Below are positions 18,200 to 27,334 of a stretch of 64,000 bases of DNA, piece by piece. The notes beneath the pieces were generated by a model. The model worked only from the letters and a program-made list of their open reading frames with translations. It was not told the origin of the DNA and made no database searches. The DNA comes from Comamonas testosteroni (GTDB taxonomy: Bacteria; Pseudomonadota; Gammaproteobacteria; Burkholderiales; Burkholderiaceae_C): contig NZ_CP129672.1 of assembly GCF_030505195.1 (NCBI RefSeq), positions 1,674,001 through 1,738,000 on the forward strand, in the 5' to 3' direction. Both the position numbers and the translations under genes were made by a program. Every line of letters begins with the position of its first letter. Position 1 is the first letter of the stretch.

Positions 18200-20197
18200 T
18201 CAAGCTACCAGGTTGATGTCCAACGGCATGGACGCGGCCTGCGGCCGCTCGGCCGCAATCGGATCCAGCAGTTGCGCCGATGCGCTGATCAGCTGCGTCT
18301 GCAGCATTCCCATGCGGGCTTGCACATTTTCCATGTCGGCAATGCGCTCCTCCAGCTCAGTGGCTGCACCGCTGATCCGGTCCACGGCCTCCAGGCGGCG
18401 CGTGTAACTGCGTTTACGTTCGCGCAATTGTGCATCGACAGGCGCAGTCAGTGATTTGCTCCACATATCCACGTCGTTCGATGCCGCTTCAAACACCGTG
18501 CGCAAGCGCAGCGCCAGCGCCTTGATCAGGCGCTGCGAAAAGTCGGCACTGCCGAGCCTGATGACACTGCTAAGCCCCAGATACTGGGTGTAGCTGCCCT
18601 CGATGCTGCGCAAGTCGTCCTTGAGCTCGGACAGCACCAGCTGCGGCGGTGTCTGCAGGGAGAAGCCGAACTCCGCATTGAGTTCCTTGAACGAGGAGCT
18701 CATCATTGCCTGGATCTCATCGGCCTGGTCCTGTACCGTTGCAGCCACAGCATGCAGACGCTCGAAGGTCTGTTCATAGACCTTGCGCAGGCCAAGTTTG
18801 AGCCCGCGCTGATCCAGCGCCTCTTTCAGCCCGGCCAATTCGGCCTTCAAAGTGCTCGAGCTCAGAAGCTGGAACAGCTCCTTGAGCATGCGCATATGGA
18901 TGTGGCGCATGGCCTGGATGCGGCCGGCACTCTGGTCGAATTCCTTGTGCTCGGCCTCGATGCGGGCACGCATGCTGGCAATCACCGTCGCATTCTTTCC
19001 GCGCAGGCCGCAGAGCTCGGCCAACTGGTCGTCGAGATCGCTGCGGCGCATATTGATGACGCGCTCGACCTGCGACTGCAGTTGTTGCACATTGGTACGC
19101 ACAGCGGCCTGCAGCACTTTCTGGCGCTGCCCCATGATGCCATTGGCCAGAAGGTCTTCAAAAGCGGGCAGACCGCTGGCCTGAAGCAGGCTGTCGTTAC
19201 GCCCCACCTTGGCGACCAGCCCCTTCTGGGCGGAGATGGGCAGCACGCGCTCCAGCGCCACCCCCAGCAACTGGGCCGAGTCCTGCTGCTGACGGCGCAA
19301 CTGGGCCTGCACCTGCGCGCCAGAACTCAGGCTGTCCCACAGCGTATCCACCTTGTTGAGCACCACCAGACGCGATGCAGCCAGGGCGTCATCGCCCCCT
19401 GCCTTGCCGGCTCCTGCCGGCAGCACATGGTCGCGCCAGATGGCAAGGTCGGACTTGGTCACGCCGGTATCGGCACCCAGCACAAAGACCACGGCATGTG
19501 CCTGGGGTATCAGATTGACGGTCAGCTCCGGCTCGGCACCCACTGCATTCAGACCAGGCGTATCGAGAATCACCAGCCCCTGTTTGAGCAGCGGATGGGG
19601 CATATTGATCAAGGCATGGCGCCACATTGGCACTTCGACCCAACCGTCGGCATCGACCATGGGGTTGTCGGCAGCATCGTCGTCATGCCAAAAGCCCCAG
19701 GCCCTGGCCTGATCGATGGAGACCTTGCGCACCTCGGCCACCTTGGCCAGCGTGTCGGATATCTGCTGTGCATCGGCGATATCCAGGGGCTGCTGCACCC
19801 AGGCGTCGGGGCGCATGCGCCACTGGCCGAGGCTCTCCGGCGACTCTCTGGTATCGATGGGCAGCAGACGCAGACAGGGCGGCAACTCCGGCTCCCAACC
19901 CAGCTCCGCTGGACACATGGTGGTGCGACCTGCACTGGCCGGCATCAGCCGGCGGCCGTAATGGGCGAAGAAGACGGCATTGATCAGCTCGGATTTGCCG
20001 CGCGAGAACTCGGCCACGAAGGCCACCATGACCTTGTCGGTGCGCATCTGCTCTTCCAGTCTCTGCAAGCGCTCCTGCACCGAGGCGTCCAGCAGATCCT
20101 GGGCCATCAACCATTCACGCAGCTCCTGCAGTTGGGTGGCAAAGCCCCTTCGCCAGGCACCATACTGTCCGAACTGCTCGTTGAATGAAGCTGACAC
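18200..20197 (-). CDS. Dynamin-like GTPase
   Basis: Large GTPase of 665 aa, bacterial dynamin-like family. G1/P-loop AEFSRGKSELINA at about residues 62-74, a probable G2 threonine in AGRTTMCP, G3 LDTPGLNAVG, G4 LNKVD, followed by long helical/coiled-coil regions (ERVINMRRSDLDDQLAELCG and onward). No clear membrane helix. The start is GTG 20197, with AGAGGGG upstream. It is the first gene of a pair with mutY. Such proteins may remodel or protect membranes; the substrate membrane and any link to DNA repair are unknown. Confidence 0.88.
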   Translation of the reverse strand: MSASFNEQFGQYGAWRRGFATQLQELREWLMAQDLLDASVQERLQRLEEQMRTDKVMVAFVAEFSRGKSELINAVFFAHYGRRLMPASAGRTTMCPAELGWEPELPPCLRLLPIDTRESPESLGQWRMRPDAWVQQPLDIADAQQISDTLAKVAEVRKVSIDQARAWGFWHDDDAADNPMVDADGWVEVPMWRHALINMPHPLLKQGLVILDTPGLNAVGAEPELTVNLIPQAHAVVFVLGADTGVTKSDLAIWRDHVLPAGAGKAGGDDALAASRLVVLNKVDTLWDSLSSGAQVQAQLRRQQQDSAQLLGVALERVLPISAQKGLVAKVGRNDSLLQASGLPAFEDLLANGIMGQRQKVLQAAVRTNVQQLQSQVERVINMRRSDLDDQLAELCGLRGKNATVIASMRARIEAEHKEFDQSAGRIQAMRHIHMRMLKELFQLLSSSTLKAELAGLKEALDQRGLKLGLRKVYEQTFERLHAVAATVQDQADEIQAMMSSSFKELNAEFGFSLQTPPQLVLSELKDDLRSIEGSYTQYLGLSSVIRLGSADFSQRLIKALALRLRTVFEAASNDVDMWSKSLTAPVDAQLRERKRSYTRRLEAVDRISGAATELEERIADMENVQARMGMLQTQLISASAQLLDPIAAERPQAASMPLDINLVA

Positions 20198-20351
20198 ATC
20201 TACCCCTCTTGTTTGTCTGAGTCGCCGGGTCAGCCAAGGCTGACAGCCAGATCAATATATAGCATTGCCCCTTGACAGCATCTACGGCTCTTCCAGAGGC
20301 TGGCCTGATATCCCTAGCCGCAAAGTATCTGCGCGCAACGGCGCAGAACAG

Positions 20352-20373
20352 CGCCAATGCCTGGGCATTGGCG
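20352..20373. repeat. Perfect 10-bp inverted repeat between the dynamin-like gene and mutM
   Basis: CGCCAATGCC and GGCATTGGCG are separated by 2 bp, 155 bp upstream of the GTPase start and 92 bp after the mutM stop. No T-run adjoins it on either strand, so an operator or an mRNA hairpin is as likely as a terminator. The remainder of this 267-bp gap holds an AT-rich fragment at about 20435-20464 and no ORF that I can support. Confidence 0.5.
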
Positions 20374-20464
20374 GCGCCCCTGAGACATATCAAGCACCAA
20401 AATGAAATTGTGACGTCAAAACATGCCTGAACGCATACTCAAACTGCGGTATTAGCTATCAAAT

Positions 20465-21304
20465 TCAGAGGGTTTTCGCGGCTTTCTGGCAGCGGGCGCA
20501 GTAATAGGTGCTGCGCTGCCCCTGGCGCATGAGCTGAATGGCGGCGCCGCAATGCGAGCAAGGCAGGCCATCGCGGCCATAGACCCGGGCCTCCAGCTGA
20601 AAGTGCCCTTCCATGCCGTTGGCTGCGGAAAAGTCGCGCAAGGTCGTGCCGCCTTTCTCCACCGCCAAGGCCAGCACGGTGCGAATGGCCTCATACAAAA
20701 CCTTGACCTTGCGCCTGCCCACATCACGCGCCGGTGTTGCCGGGTGAATTCGCGAGAGAAACAACACCTCGGAAGCATAGATATTGCCGACACCGACCAC
20801 CACGCTGCCGCTGAGCAGCAGTTGCTTGATGGGCGAGCGGCTGGCGGCCAGCCCGGCCTGAAAGGCATCCAGCGTGAATCCCTCGCTCAGCGGCTCCATA
20901 CCCAGATGGTCAAGCAGCTTGCGCGCCAGGGCATCGCCCTCATCCGGAACATAGATCACGGCACCGAAGCGGCGCGGATCATGCAGACGCAGCAAGCCGC
21001 GCGATGTCTGCAGGTCAAAGTGATCATGCGCTCCGGCCGTGCCCAGCGGCTCCTCGTCGAGGCCCGCAAAGCGCAGGCTGCCCGACATGCCCAGGTGCAT
21101 GAGCAGCAGACCTTCGCTCAGGTCCAGCAGCAGATACTTGCCGCGTCTGCGCACGCCCAGCACGACTTTGCCGGCCAGTGCCTGCGGCAACAGTCCCAGA
21201 GGCCAGCGCAGGGGCTTTCCCAAGGTGGCTTTCTCAATCTGCGCACCCGCAATGCGGTCAGCAAAAGAGCGGCGCGTAACCTCGACTTCGGGCAACTCAG
21301 GCAT
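20465..21304 (-). CDS. mutM: Formamidopyrimidine-DNA glycosylase
   Basis: Excises 8-oxoguanine and FaPy lesions. 279 aa. N-terminal catalytic Pro-Glu in [12 protein letters not shown], the lesion-binding [21 protein letters not shown] region, HDPRRFG, the H2TH segment with [16 protein letters not shown], and the zinc finger CSHCGA and YYCARCQK. Divergent from the TPR gene, with 50 bp between starts. Works with MutY, encoded downstream on the same strand. Confidence 0.97.
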   Translation of the reverse strand: MPELPEVEVTRRSFADRIAGAQIEKATLGKPLRWPLGLLPQALAGKVVLGVRRRGKYLLLDLSEGLLLMHLGMSGSLRFAGLDEEPLGTAGAHDHFDLQTSRGLLRLHDPRRFGAVIYVPDEGDALARKLLDHLGMEPLSEGFTLDAFQAGLAASRSPIKQLLLSGSVVVGVGNIYASEVLFLSRIHPATPARDVGRRKVKVLYEAIRTVLALAVEKGGTTLRDFSAANGMEGHFQLEARVYGRDGLPCSHCGAAIQLMRQGQRSTYYCARCQKAAKTL

Positions 21305-21354
21305 GCAATCTCATCTTCGCCAAGTGTTCAACAAGCTTGGATTATTATGAGCCG

Positions 21355-23142
21355 ATGGTTCATCCTCTACGTTTTCAGGGACTCGCCGTGGCCGCCGTTC
21401 TGGCCATGGGATCGGCAATCGCATCCGCCCAGACCGCTGACCCGCCCCCCCAGCAGGACAAGATCGAGCAAAGCACCGATCTCGAACAGGCCGCGGAGCT
21501 TGAGAATGAGCAAGCAGCTCTGTCTGCCGAGCTGTTCTACGAAATCCTGGTGGCAGAGATGGCCGCTCAGGAAGGCGCTCTGACGGACGCTCAGGCCCTG
21601 ATGATGGAGGCCGCGCGCGGCAGCAACAACGAAAAGCTCTATCGTCGCGCCACCGAACTTGCCATTCAGTCACGCTCGGGCGACCGCGCATTGCGCAATG
21701 CCCGCGCCTGGCTGGAGGCCTACCCCGAATCACGCGATGCCAACCGCGCCGTGCTGCGCATTCTGGTGGTGATGAACCGCATCGCAGACTCGGGCAGCTA
21801 TCTGCGTCGAGAGGTCGAGCTGACCCCGCAAGCCAATCGAAGCGCCACTTTTCTGGCCATCACCCAGCTCTACAACAATGCCTCGGACAAGCCTCTGGCC
21901 GCCGATGTGGTCGAGCAAGCGCTGGAAATCGATTTCAAGGACCCGAAGAACGGCCCCATGGCCTGGGCCGCCATAGGCCATATGCGCCTGATCGCCGGCC
22001 AAAAGCCCGCCGCCCTGCAGGCGTTGCAGAACGGCGCCAAGCTCAGTCCTGATTCGGGTGCCGTCGCCTTGCTGGCCATGGAGCTGCTGGAATCGGGTTC
22101 CGCCGAAGTGGAGCCGCTGGTCAAGCGCTATCTTGAAAAAAATCACTCGCCCCAGCTGCGCCTGACCTATGCCCGCGTGCTGCTGGGACAAAAGCGCAAT
22201 GCCGATGCCAAGACCCAGCTGCAGCTCATCACGCGCGAGGCCCCCGAATTTCCGGAAGCCTGGGTCATGCTCGCCAATTTGCAACTGCAGGATGGCGAGC
22301 TGGATGCTGCCGACGTGTCCCTGACACAGTTCAGCTCTCTGCTGCCCAAGCTGCCCGAGGGTGTGGGTCGCGCTGCTGGCGAATCCCAGCTCTATCTGCT
22401 CAGGGCCGATCTGGCCGAAAAGCGCCAGCGCTACGACGAAGCCGACGTCTATCTGCAGCGCATTCCCGATGCCGCCAACCTGCTCAGCGTGCAGGCCCGG
22501 CGCGCCGATCTGCTGGCTCGCCAGGGCAAGGTCAAGGAAGCTCGCGCCCTTATCCAGGCCATTCCGGCAAACGGCCCCAACCAGAAGCGCCTCAAGCAGA
22601 TTGCCGAGGTGCAGCTGCTGCGCGACGCCGGCCTGAACAAGGAAGCCTATGCGCTGCAAGCCCATCTGCTGAGCCAGGCACCCGATGATGTGGAGCTGAC
22701 CTACGACACAGCCTTGCTCGCGGAAAGAGCCGGAAATTTCAGCGAGATGGAGCGCCTGCTGCGCGACATCATCAAGCGCAAGCCCGACTTCAAGCATGCG
22801 TACAACGCACTGGGATACTCCTACGCGGATCGCGGCATCAAGCTGGAAGAAGCGCAGACCTTGATCCAGACGGCTCTGGACATGCAGCCCGGTGATCCGT
22901 TCATCACCGACAGCCTGGCCTGGGTGCATTTCCGCCGCGGCAATCTGGACGAAGCCGAAAAGCTGCTGGAGCAGGCCTATGCCACGCGTCAGGATGCAGA
23001 AATTGCCGCCCACCTGGGGGAAGTTCTCTGGGCCCAAGGCAAGCAAGACCGCGCCCAACTCATCTGGCGCCAGGGCATGAAGGCAGACAGCAGCAATGAC
23101 ACTTTGCTGGAAACGCTCAAACGGCTCAAAGTGACGCCATGA
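21355..23142 (+). CDS. Exported tetratricopeptide repeat protein
   Basis: 595 aa. The start ATG 21355 begins a signal peptide (MVHPLRFQGLAVAAVLAMGS, cleavage after ASA); a TTG 18 bp upstream is less likely. The mature part is almost all TPR-like helix pairs, clearest in the second half (ELTYDTALLAERAGNFSEME, AYNALGYSYADRGIKLEEAQ, ITDSLAWVHFRRGNLDEAEK, IAAHLGEVLWAQGKQDRAQ). It overlaps lolB by 4 bp (ATGA). Placement before lolB is common in betaproteobacteria and suggests an envelope role, perhaps a scaffold, but no specific function is established. Confidence 0.9.
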   Translation: MVHPLRFQGLAVAAVLAMGSAIASAQTADPPPQQDKIEQSTDLEQAAELENEQAALSAELFYEILVAEMAAQEGALTDAQALMMEAARGSNNEKLYRRATELAIQSRSGDRALRNARAWLEAYPESRDANRAVLRILVVMNRIADSGSYLRREVELTPQANRSATFLAITQLYNNASDKPLAADVVEQALEIDFKDPKNGPMAWAAIGHMRLIAGQKPAALQALQNGAKLSPDSGAVALLAMELLESGSAEVEPLVKRYLEKNHSPQLRLTYARVLLGQKRNADAKTQLQLITREAPEFPEAWVMLANLQLQDGELDAADVSLTQFSSLLPKLPEGVGRAAGESQLYLLRADLAEKRQRYDEADVYLQRIPDAANLLSVQARRADLLARQGKVKEARALIQAIPANGPNQKRLKQIAEVQLLRDAGLNKEAYALQAHLLSQAPDDVELTYDTALLAERAGNFSEMERLLRDIIKRKPDFKHAYNALGYSYADRGIKLEEAQTLIQTALDMQPGDPFITDSLAWVHFRRGNLDEAEKLLEQAYATRQDAEIAAHLGEVLWAQGKQDRAQLIWRQGMKADSSNDTLLETLKRLKVTP

Positions 23143-23660
23143 AGCGCAGCCCGGCTTTCTTGAAGATTGTTCCGGCCCTCGGGCTGGCTCTGGCAGCGGC
23201 CATGCTCGGCGGCTGCGCCCAACCGGCACGGCAGCTACCGCTCGATGTGGCGGCCAGCCACCACTGGTCCGGCCGCATGGCGCTACAGGTCCAGGATGCC
23301 CAGCAGCAATCCTTCAGCGCAGGTTTTGAGCTGCAAGGTCAGCCCGAAAGCGGTACTTTGCTGCTCTTCAACCCACTGGGATCCATCATGGCCCGCCTGC
23401 AATGGACGCGTGGCGGAGCCACCTTGCAGCAAGGCGATCAGATCACCCAGTCGGACTCCCTGCCTGAACTCATAACCCGCATGACAGGCAGCGATATTCC
23501 CGTCGCCGCCCTGTTCGACTGGCTGCAAGGCAGGAACACGGCTGTGACCGGCTGGCAGACCGATCTTTCGCGCATCAGCGATGGCCGCCTGCGTGCCGAC
23601 CGTATCAGCCCGCCACCCGAGGCCTCTTTGCGTATCGTTCTCGATCAGGACGCTCGCTGA
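23139..23660 (+). CDS. lolB: Outer membrane lipoprotein LolB
   Basis: Receives lipoproteins from LolA and inserts them in the outer membrane. 173 aa. Lipoprotein signal with lipobox LGGC (Cys about 25). The mature domain carries WSGRMALQV, FSAGFELQGQPESGTLLLF, LGSIMARLQW and the C-terminal IVLDQDAR, consistent with the LolB beta-barrel fold. The start codon overlaps the TPR gene stop, so the two are coupled. ispE follows after 59 bp, the normal order in proteobacteria. Confidence 0.93.
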   Translation: MKRSPAFLKIVPALGLALAAAMLGGCAQPARQLPLDVAASHHWSGRMALQVQDAQQQSFSAGFELQGQPESGTLLLFNPLGSIMARLQWTRGGATLQQGDQITQSDSLPELITRMTGSDIPVAALFDWLQGRNTAVTGWQTDLSRISDGRLRADRISPPPEASLRIVLDQDAR

Positions 23661-23719
23661 CTGGCCGGCAACCCGGTGCTATCGTGGCACCGTTTTTCTC
23701 TTACTGACACATACACGCC

Positions 23720-24595
23720 ATGCACTCGCTTTATGACGTGCCGGCCCCGGCCAAGCTCAATCTTTTTTTGCATATCACCGGCCGCAGGCCTGACGGCTAT
23801 CACCTGCTGGAATCCGTCTTCATGCTCATCGACTGGCATGATGTGCTGCATTTCGAGCGTACGGTCAGCAGCCACATCAGCCGTGAAGACCTCAACGGCG
23901 TTGCCCTGCCTGCCGATGATCTGATCACACGCGCGGCCCGCGCCCTGCAGCAAGCCTCCGGCTGCACGCAAGGCGTGCGCATAGGGATTGAAAAGCGACT
24001 GCCCGCCCAAGCCGGCATGGGGGGAGGCTCATCCGATGCGGCCAGCACGCTGATGGCGCTGAACCGCCTCTGGAATCTGAACCTCTCGCGCCAGGAACTG
24101 CAAAGCATAGGCTTGAAGCTCGGCGCCGATGTCCCCTTTTTCCTCTGCGGTCACTCGGCCTGGGTCAGCGGCATCGGCGAAATCATCACCCCGCTGACAG
24201 GCCGCAACGCCTTGCCGCAGCAGCAGTTCCTGGTGGTCAAGCCCGAACAGGGCTTGGAAACCGGCAAGATTTTTTCCAGCGAGTCCCTGAAACGCGACAC
24301 AAAGCCTGCTATAGTTGAGGACTTCGCTGCAAACCACTTCGGCTTTGGCCGAAACGACCTGCAGCCGGTCGCTGAAGGCTTGCAGCCCGAAGTGATGAAA
24401 GTCAGAAGCTGGCTTGAATCACTCAAATTACATGCTAGAATGACGGGCTCTGGAAGTGCGGTATTTGCACCGATAGCGGAAAATATTGAGCAAAACATTG
24501 ATCTGAGCAGTGCTCCAAGCTCTTGGCAGATCAGGGTTTGCAGAAATCTGGAAAAACACCCACTTAATAGCTGGATTCCAGAGAACAAGTTATAA
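23720..24595 (+). CDS. ispE: 4-diphosphocytidyl-2-C-methyl-D-erythritol kinase
   Basis: GHMP kinase of the MEP isoprenoid pathway. 291 aa. PAKLNLFLHITGRRPDGYH at the N-terminus, the ATP-binding loop PAQAGMGGGSSDAAS, and the C-terminal MTGSGSAVFA motif. The last 150 bp or so are noticeably AT-richer than the rest of the gene and contain a promoter-like pair of hexamers, probably serving the tRNA-Gln and prs genes downstream. Confidence 0.97.
   Translation: MHSLYDVPAPAKLNLFLHITGRRPDGYHLLESVFMLIDWHDVLHFERTVSSHISREDLNGVALPADDLITRAARALQQASGCTQGVRIGIEKRLPAQAGMGGGSSDAASTLMALNRLWNLNLSRQELQSIGLKLGADVPFFLCGHSAWVSGIGEIITPLTGRNALPQQQFLVVKPEQGLETGKIFSSESLKRDTKPAIVEDFAANHFGFGRNDLQPVAEGLQPEVMKVRSWLESLKLHARMTGSGSAVFAPIAENIEQNIDLSSAPSSWQIRVCRNLEKHPLNSWIPENKL
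24414..24441 (+). promoter_or_regulatory. Predicted promoter inside the ispE 3' end
   Basis: TTGAAT (24414-24419), a 16-bp AT-rich spacer and TAGAAT (24436-24441) form a good sigma-70-type promoter 185 bp before tRNA-Gln. It would give tRNA-Gln and prs expression independent of lolB-ispE. Confidence 0.5.
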
Positions 24596-24625
24596 GGCTT
24601 TTTGTCTTCGACAAAGGGCCTGTGT

Positions 24626-24702
24626 AGGGGAGTCGCCAAGTTGGTTAAGGCACCGGATTTTGATTCCGGCATGCGAAGGTTCGAATCCTTCTTCCCCTGC
24701 CA
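24626..24702 (+). tRNA. tRNA-Gln (UUG)
   Basis: 77 nt with encoded CCA. Acceptor AGGGGAG pairs with TTCCCCT, D-arm GTTGGTTAAGGC, anticodon loop TTTTGAT (TTG), T-loop GGTTCGAATCC. It lies 30 bp after ispE and 44 bp before prs, the usual place for this tRNA in betaproteobacteria. A small hairpin (TTTGTC-TTC-GACAAA, 24601-24615) precedes it. Confidence 0.97.
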
Positions 24703-24746
24703 AACATCTTCTTGCGTCATAGCAACCCACAGCACTGGGACGCACA

Positions 24747-25706
24747 ATGCATTCACATCACTCAGATTTCATGGTCTTCACAGGCAATGCCAATGCTGGC
24801 ATGGCCGAAGAGATTGTTAAGCACCTCGGTACCTCTCTTGGTGCTGCTGACGTTGGCCGATTCTCCGATGGAGAAGTCGCGGTCGAGATCAAGCAGAACG
24901 TTCGCGCCCGCGACGTTTTCGTGGTTCAGTCCACCTGCGCTCCGACCAACGACAACCTGATGGAGTTGCTGGTCATGGTCGATGCCCTCAAGCGCGCATC
25001 GGCCGAGCGCATCTGCGCCGTGATCCCCTACTTCGGCTATGCCCGCCAGGATCGCCGCCCCCGCTCCAGCCGCGTGCCCATCACCGCCAAGGTGGTGGCC
25101 AACATGCTGCAGGCCGTAGGTGTCGAGCGCGTGCTGACCATGGACCTGCATGCCGACCAGATCCAGGGCTTCTTCGACATCCCCGTGGACAACATCTACG
25201 CCACCCCTGTGCTGCTGGGTGATCTGCGTCAGAAGAACTACGAAGACCTGATCGTCGTCTCCCCCGACGTTGGCGGTGTGGTGCGTGCTCGCGCCCTGGC
25301 CAAGGAGCTGGGTTGCGATCTGGCCATCATCGACAAGCGTCGCCCCAAGGCGAACGTGTCCGAAGTCATGCACGTGATCGGCGATATCGACGGCCGCAAC
25401 TGCGTGATCATGGACGACATGATCGATACCGCCGGCACGCTGGTCAAGGCTGCCGAAGTGCTCAAGCAGCGCGGCGCCAAGAACGTGTACGCCTACTGCT
25501 CGCACCCCATCTTCTCGGGCCCGGCCCTGGAACGCATCGGCAACGGCAGCGCTCTGGACGAAGTGGTTGTGACCAACACCATTCCTCTGAGCCCCGCAGC
25601 CCAGCAATGCGGCAAGATTCGTCAGCTGTCCGTAGCGGGCCTCTTTGCCGAGACAATTCACCGCATTTCCACAGGCGATTCGGTGAGCAGTCTGTTTACC
25701 GCTTAA
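24747..25706 (+). CDS. prs: Ribose-phosphate pyrophosphokinase
   Basis: Makes PRPP from ribose-5-phosphate and ATP for nucleotide, His and Trp synthesis. 319 aa. [14 protein letters not shown] and [11 protein letters not shown] at the N-terminus, [18 protein letters not shown] (flexible catalytic loop), [36 protein letters not shown] and the PRPP loop [17 protein letters not shown]. Followed by a clear hairpin. Confidence 0.98.
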   Translation: MHSHHSDFMVFTGNANAGMAEEIVKHLGTSLGAADVGRFSDGEVAVEIKQNVRARDVFVVQSTCAPTNDNLMELLVMVDALKRASAERICAVIPYFGYARQDRRPRSSRVPITAKVVANMLQAVGVERVLTMDLHADQIQGFFDIPVDNIYATPVLLGDLRQKNYEDLIVVSPDVGGVVRARALAKELGCDLAIIDKRRPKANVSEVMHVIGDIDGRNCVIMDDMIDTAGTLVKAAEVLKQRGAKNVYAYCSHPIFSGPALERIGNGSALDEVVVTNTIPLSPAAQQCGKIRQLSVAGLFAETIHRISTGDSVSSLFTA

Positions 25707-25737
25707 AATCTCTGGTTTTTCGGCCTTGAGCCCAAGC

Positions 25738-25757
25738 AAACCTCCTTCGGGAGGTTT
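25738..25757 (+). terminator. Hairpin after prs
   Basis: AAACCTCC-TTCG-GGAGGTTT, a perfect 8-bp stem closed by a UUCG tetraloop, begins 31 bp after the prs stop. The following GACTGTTTCG has no strong T-run, so termination may be partial. Confidence 0.65.
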
Positions 25758-25777
25758 GACTGTTTCGAGGCCACCGC

Positions 25778-25815
25778 AAGAATCCACGGCCTTGCTGCAA
25801 GGTGCAGATTCTTTT
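25778..25815 (+). terminator. Two-tier hairpin with T-run upstream of rplY
   Basis: Outer stem AAGAATC/GATTCTT encloses an inner stem CCTTG-CTG-CAAGG and ends in TTTT. It lies 47 bp before the rplY ATG. It may be the main prs terminator, or a leader attenuator of rplY if transcription starts upstream of it. Confidence 0.55.
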
Positions 25816-25862
25816 ATCAATCGGGCGAGACTGGTCGCGGTCCGCCCATCTAGGAGTTAGTT

Positions 25863-26486
25863 ATGCAATTCGTCGCTACTGAGCGCGCCAAGCAAGGTAC
25901 GGGTGCGAGCCGCCGTCTGCGTCTGTCGGGCAAGACCCCCGGTATCGTTTACGGTGCTGGTGAAGCCCAACTGATCGAAATCGATCACAACGCCCTGTGG
26001 CACGCTGTGCACAAGGAAGCTTTCCACTCCAGCATCCTGGACATGGAAATCAACGGTCAAGTGACCAAGGTCGTGCTGCGCGACGTGCAGTTCCACCCCT
26101 ACAAGAAGCTGGTGCAACACATCGACTTCCAGCGCGTGGACGGCAACACCAAGCTGCACATGAACGTGCCCCTGCACTTCGAAGGCGCTGCTGAATCCCC
26201 CGCCGTGAAGGGCGAGAACTGCACCGTGACTCCTCTGATGCACGAGCTGCAAGTGATCTGCGAACCCGCAAACCTGCCCGAGTTCATCAAGGTGGACCTG
26301 AGCACTCTGACTTCCAAGTCCGTGCTGGGCCTGCAAGCTCTGAAGCTGCCCAACGGCGTGAAGGCTGTGGTGCGTGGCGCCAACAAGAACCCTTCGCTGA
26401 TCTCGATCAAGCTGCCCGAAGTGGCTCCTGCCGAAGGCGCTGCACCTGCTCCCGTAGCTGCTCCCGCCAAGAAGGGCAAGAAGTAA
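25863..26486 (+). CDS. rplY: 50S ribosomal protein L25/general stress protein Ctc
   Basis: Binds 5S rRNA. 207 aa, the long two-domain Ctc/TL5 form: N-terminal 5S-binding domain (ERAKQGTGASRRLR, GKTPGIVYGAG, ILDMEINGQVTKVVLRDVQF, HPYKKLVQHIDFQRV) and a C-terminal beta domain, ending in an Ala/Pro/Lys-rich tail. TAGGAG precedes the ATG. Codon use is strongly biased toward a few codons (for example CTG, AAG, GTG), as expected for a highly expressed gene. Confidence 0.97.
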   Translation: MQFVATERAKQGTGASRRLRLSGKTPGIVYGAGEAQLIEIDHNALWHAVHKEAFHSSILDMEINGQVTKVVLRDVQFHPYKKLVQHIDFQRVDGNTKLHMNVPLHFEGAAESPAVKGENCTVTPLMHELQVICEPANLPEFIKVDLSTLTSKSVLGLQALKLPNGVKAVVRGANKNPSLISIKLPEVAPAEGAAPAPVAAPAKKGKK

Positions 26487-26527
26487 TTCTTGTGACTTCG
26501 GTACGGCGGCTGCCGCTGTACTCCAAG

Positions 26528-26553
26528 AAAAGGCCCACCTCGGTGGGCTTTTT
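26528..26553 (+). terminator. Terminator after rplY
   Basis: Stem GCCCACC/GGTGGGC extended by A-T pairs, followed by TTTTTCTTT, 41 bp after the rplY stop. A typical rho-independent terminator. Confidence 0.9.
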
Positions 26554-26615
26554 CTTTGGCCCATGCAGAACAGCCCCTGTCCGCCCAGCTTTGCTGGCAA
26601 GAAGATAATCGAGCA

Positions 26616-27254
26616 ATGATCAAACTGTTTGTCGGCCTCGGCAACCCTGGCCCTGAATATGAAGACACCCGGCACAATGCCGGCTTCTGGTGGATCGATG
26701 CGCTGGCGCGCGAACTCAAGGTCAGTCTGGTTCCCGAACGCAGCTACTGGGGACTGATGGCCCGCACCAGCATCCACGGCCAGAACGTCTGGCTGCTGGA
26801 GCCGCAGACCTTCATGAATCTCTCGGGCAAGTCGGTCGGCGCACTGGCGCGCTTCTTCAAGATCCAGCCCGAGGAAATCCTGGTCGTGCATGACGAGCTG
26901 GACTTCGAGCCCGGCGTGGTCAAGCTCAAGCTCGGCGGCAGCCATGGCGGCCACAACGGCTTGCGCGACATCCATGCCCAGCTGGGTTCGCCCAATTACT
27001 GGCGTCTGCGCGTGGGCATCGGCCACCCCGGCCACAAGGGCGAGGTCGCCAGCTGGGTGCTCAAAAAGCCGGCCCCCGACCAGCTCAAGCTGATCGAAGA
27101 CGCCATCGCACATTCGCTCAAGGCCTGGCCCGATATGGTGGCCGGCCAGATGGACAAGGCCACTCTGGTCATCCACACCACCAAGGCACCACGCCCCAAG
27201 CCCCCCCGCAAGCCTGCCCCCGATGCCGCCCAGCCCGCTGCTGGCGAGGCTTGA
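26616..27254 (+). CDS. pth: Peptidyl-tRNA hydrolase
   Basis: Releases peptide from dropped-off peptidyl-tRNA. 212 aa from ATG 26616 ([20 protein letters not shown]). Catalytic His in [44 protein letters not shown] and [13 protein letters not shown] Pro/Lys/Ala-rich tail of about 25 residues extends beyond the catalytic domain. The rplY-pth pair is widely conserved. Confidence 0.97.
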   Translation: MIKLFVGLGNPGPEYEDTRHNAGFWWIDALARELKVSLVPERSYWGLMARTSIHGQNVWLLEPQTFMNLSGKSVGALARFFKIQPEEILVVHDELDFEPGVVKLKLGGSHGGHNGLRDIHAQLGSPNYWRLRVGIGHPGHKGEVASWVLKKPAPDQLKLIEDAIAHSLKAWPDMVAGQMDKATLVIHTTKAPRPKPPRKPAPDAAQPAAGEA

Positions 27255-27270
27255 ACCCGAGGCAGAATGA

Positions 27271-27310
27271 AAAATAGCTCCTGAATAAGGAGCTATTAGC
27301 GCTTGATATA
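27271..27310. repeat. AT-rich intergenic repeat with hairpin between pth and the ferredoxin gene
   Basis: AATAGCTCCT and AGGAGCTATT form a perfect 10-bp stem with a 5-nt loop (27273-27297), followed by AGCGCTTGATATA. It belongs to the ATAGC/GCGCTT intergenic family. It lies between converging genes and may help end both transcripts. Confidence 0.7.
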
Positions 27311-27334
27311 CAACGACTTCAGACTCAAAAAGCC

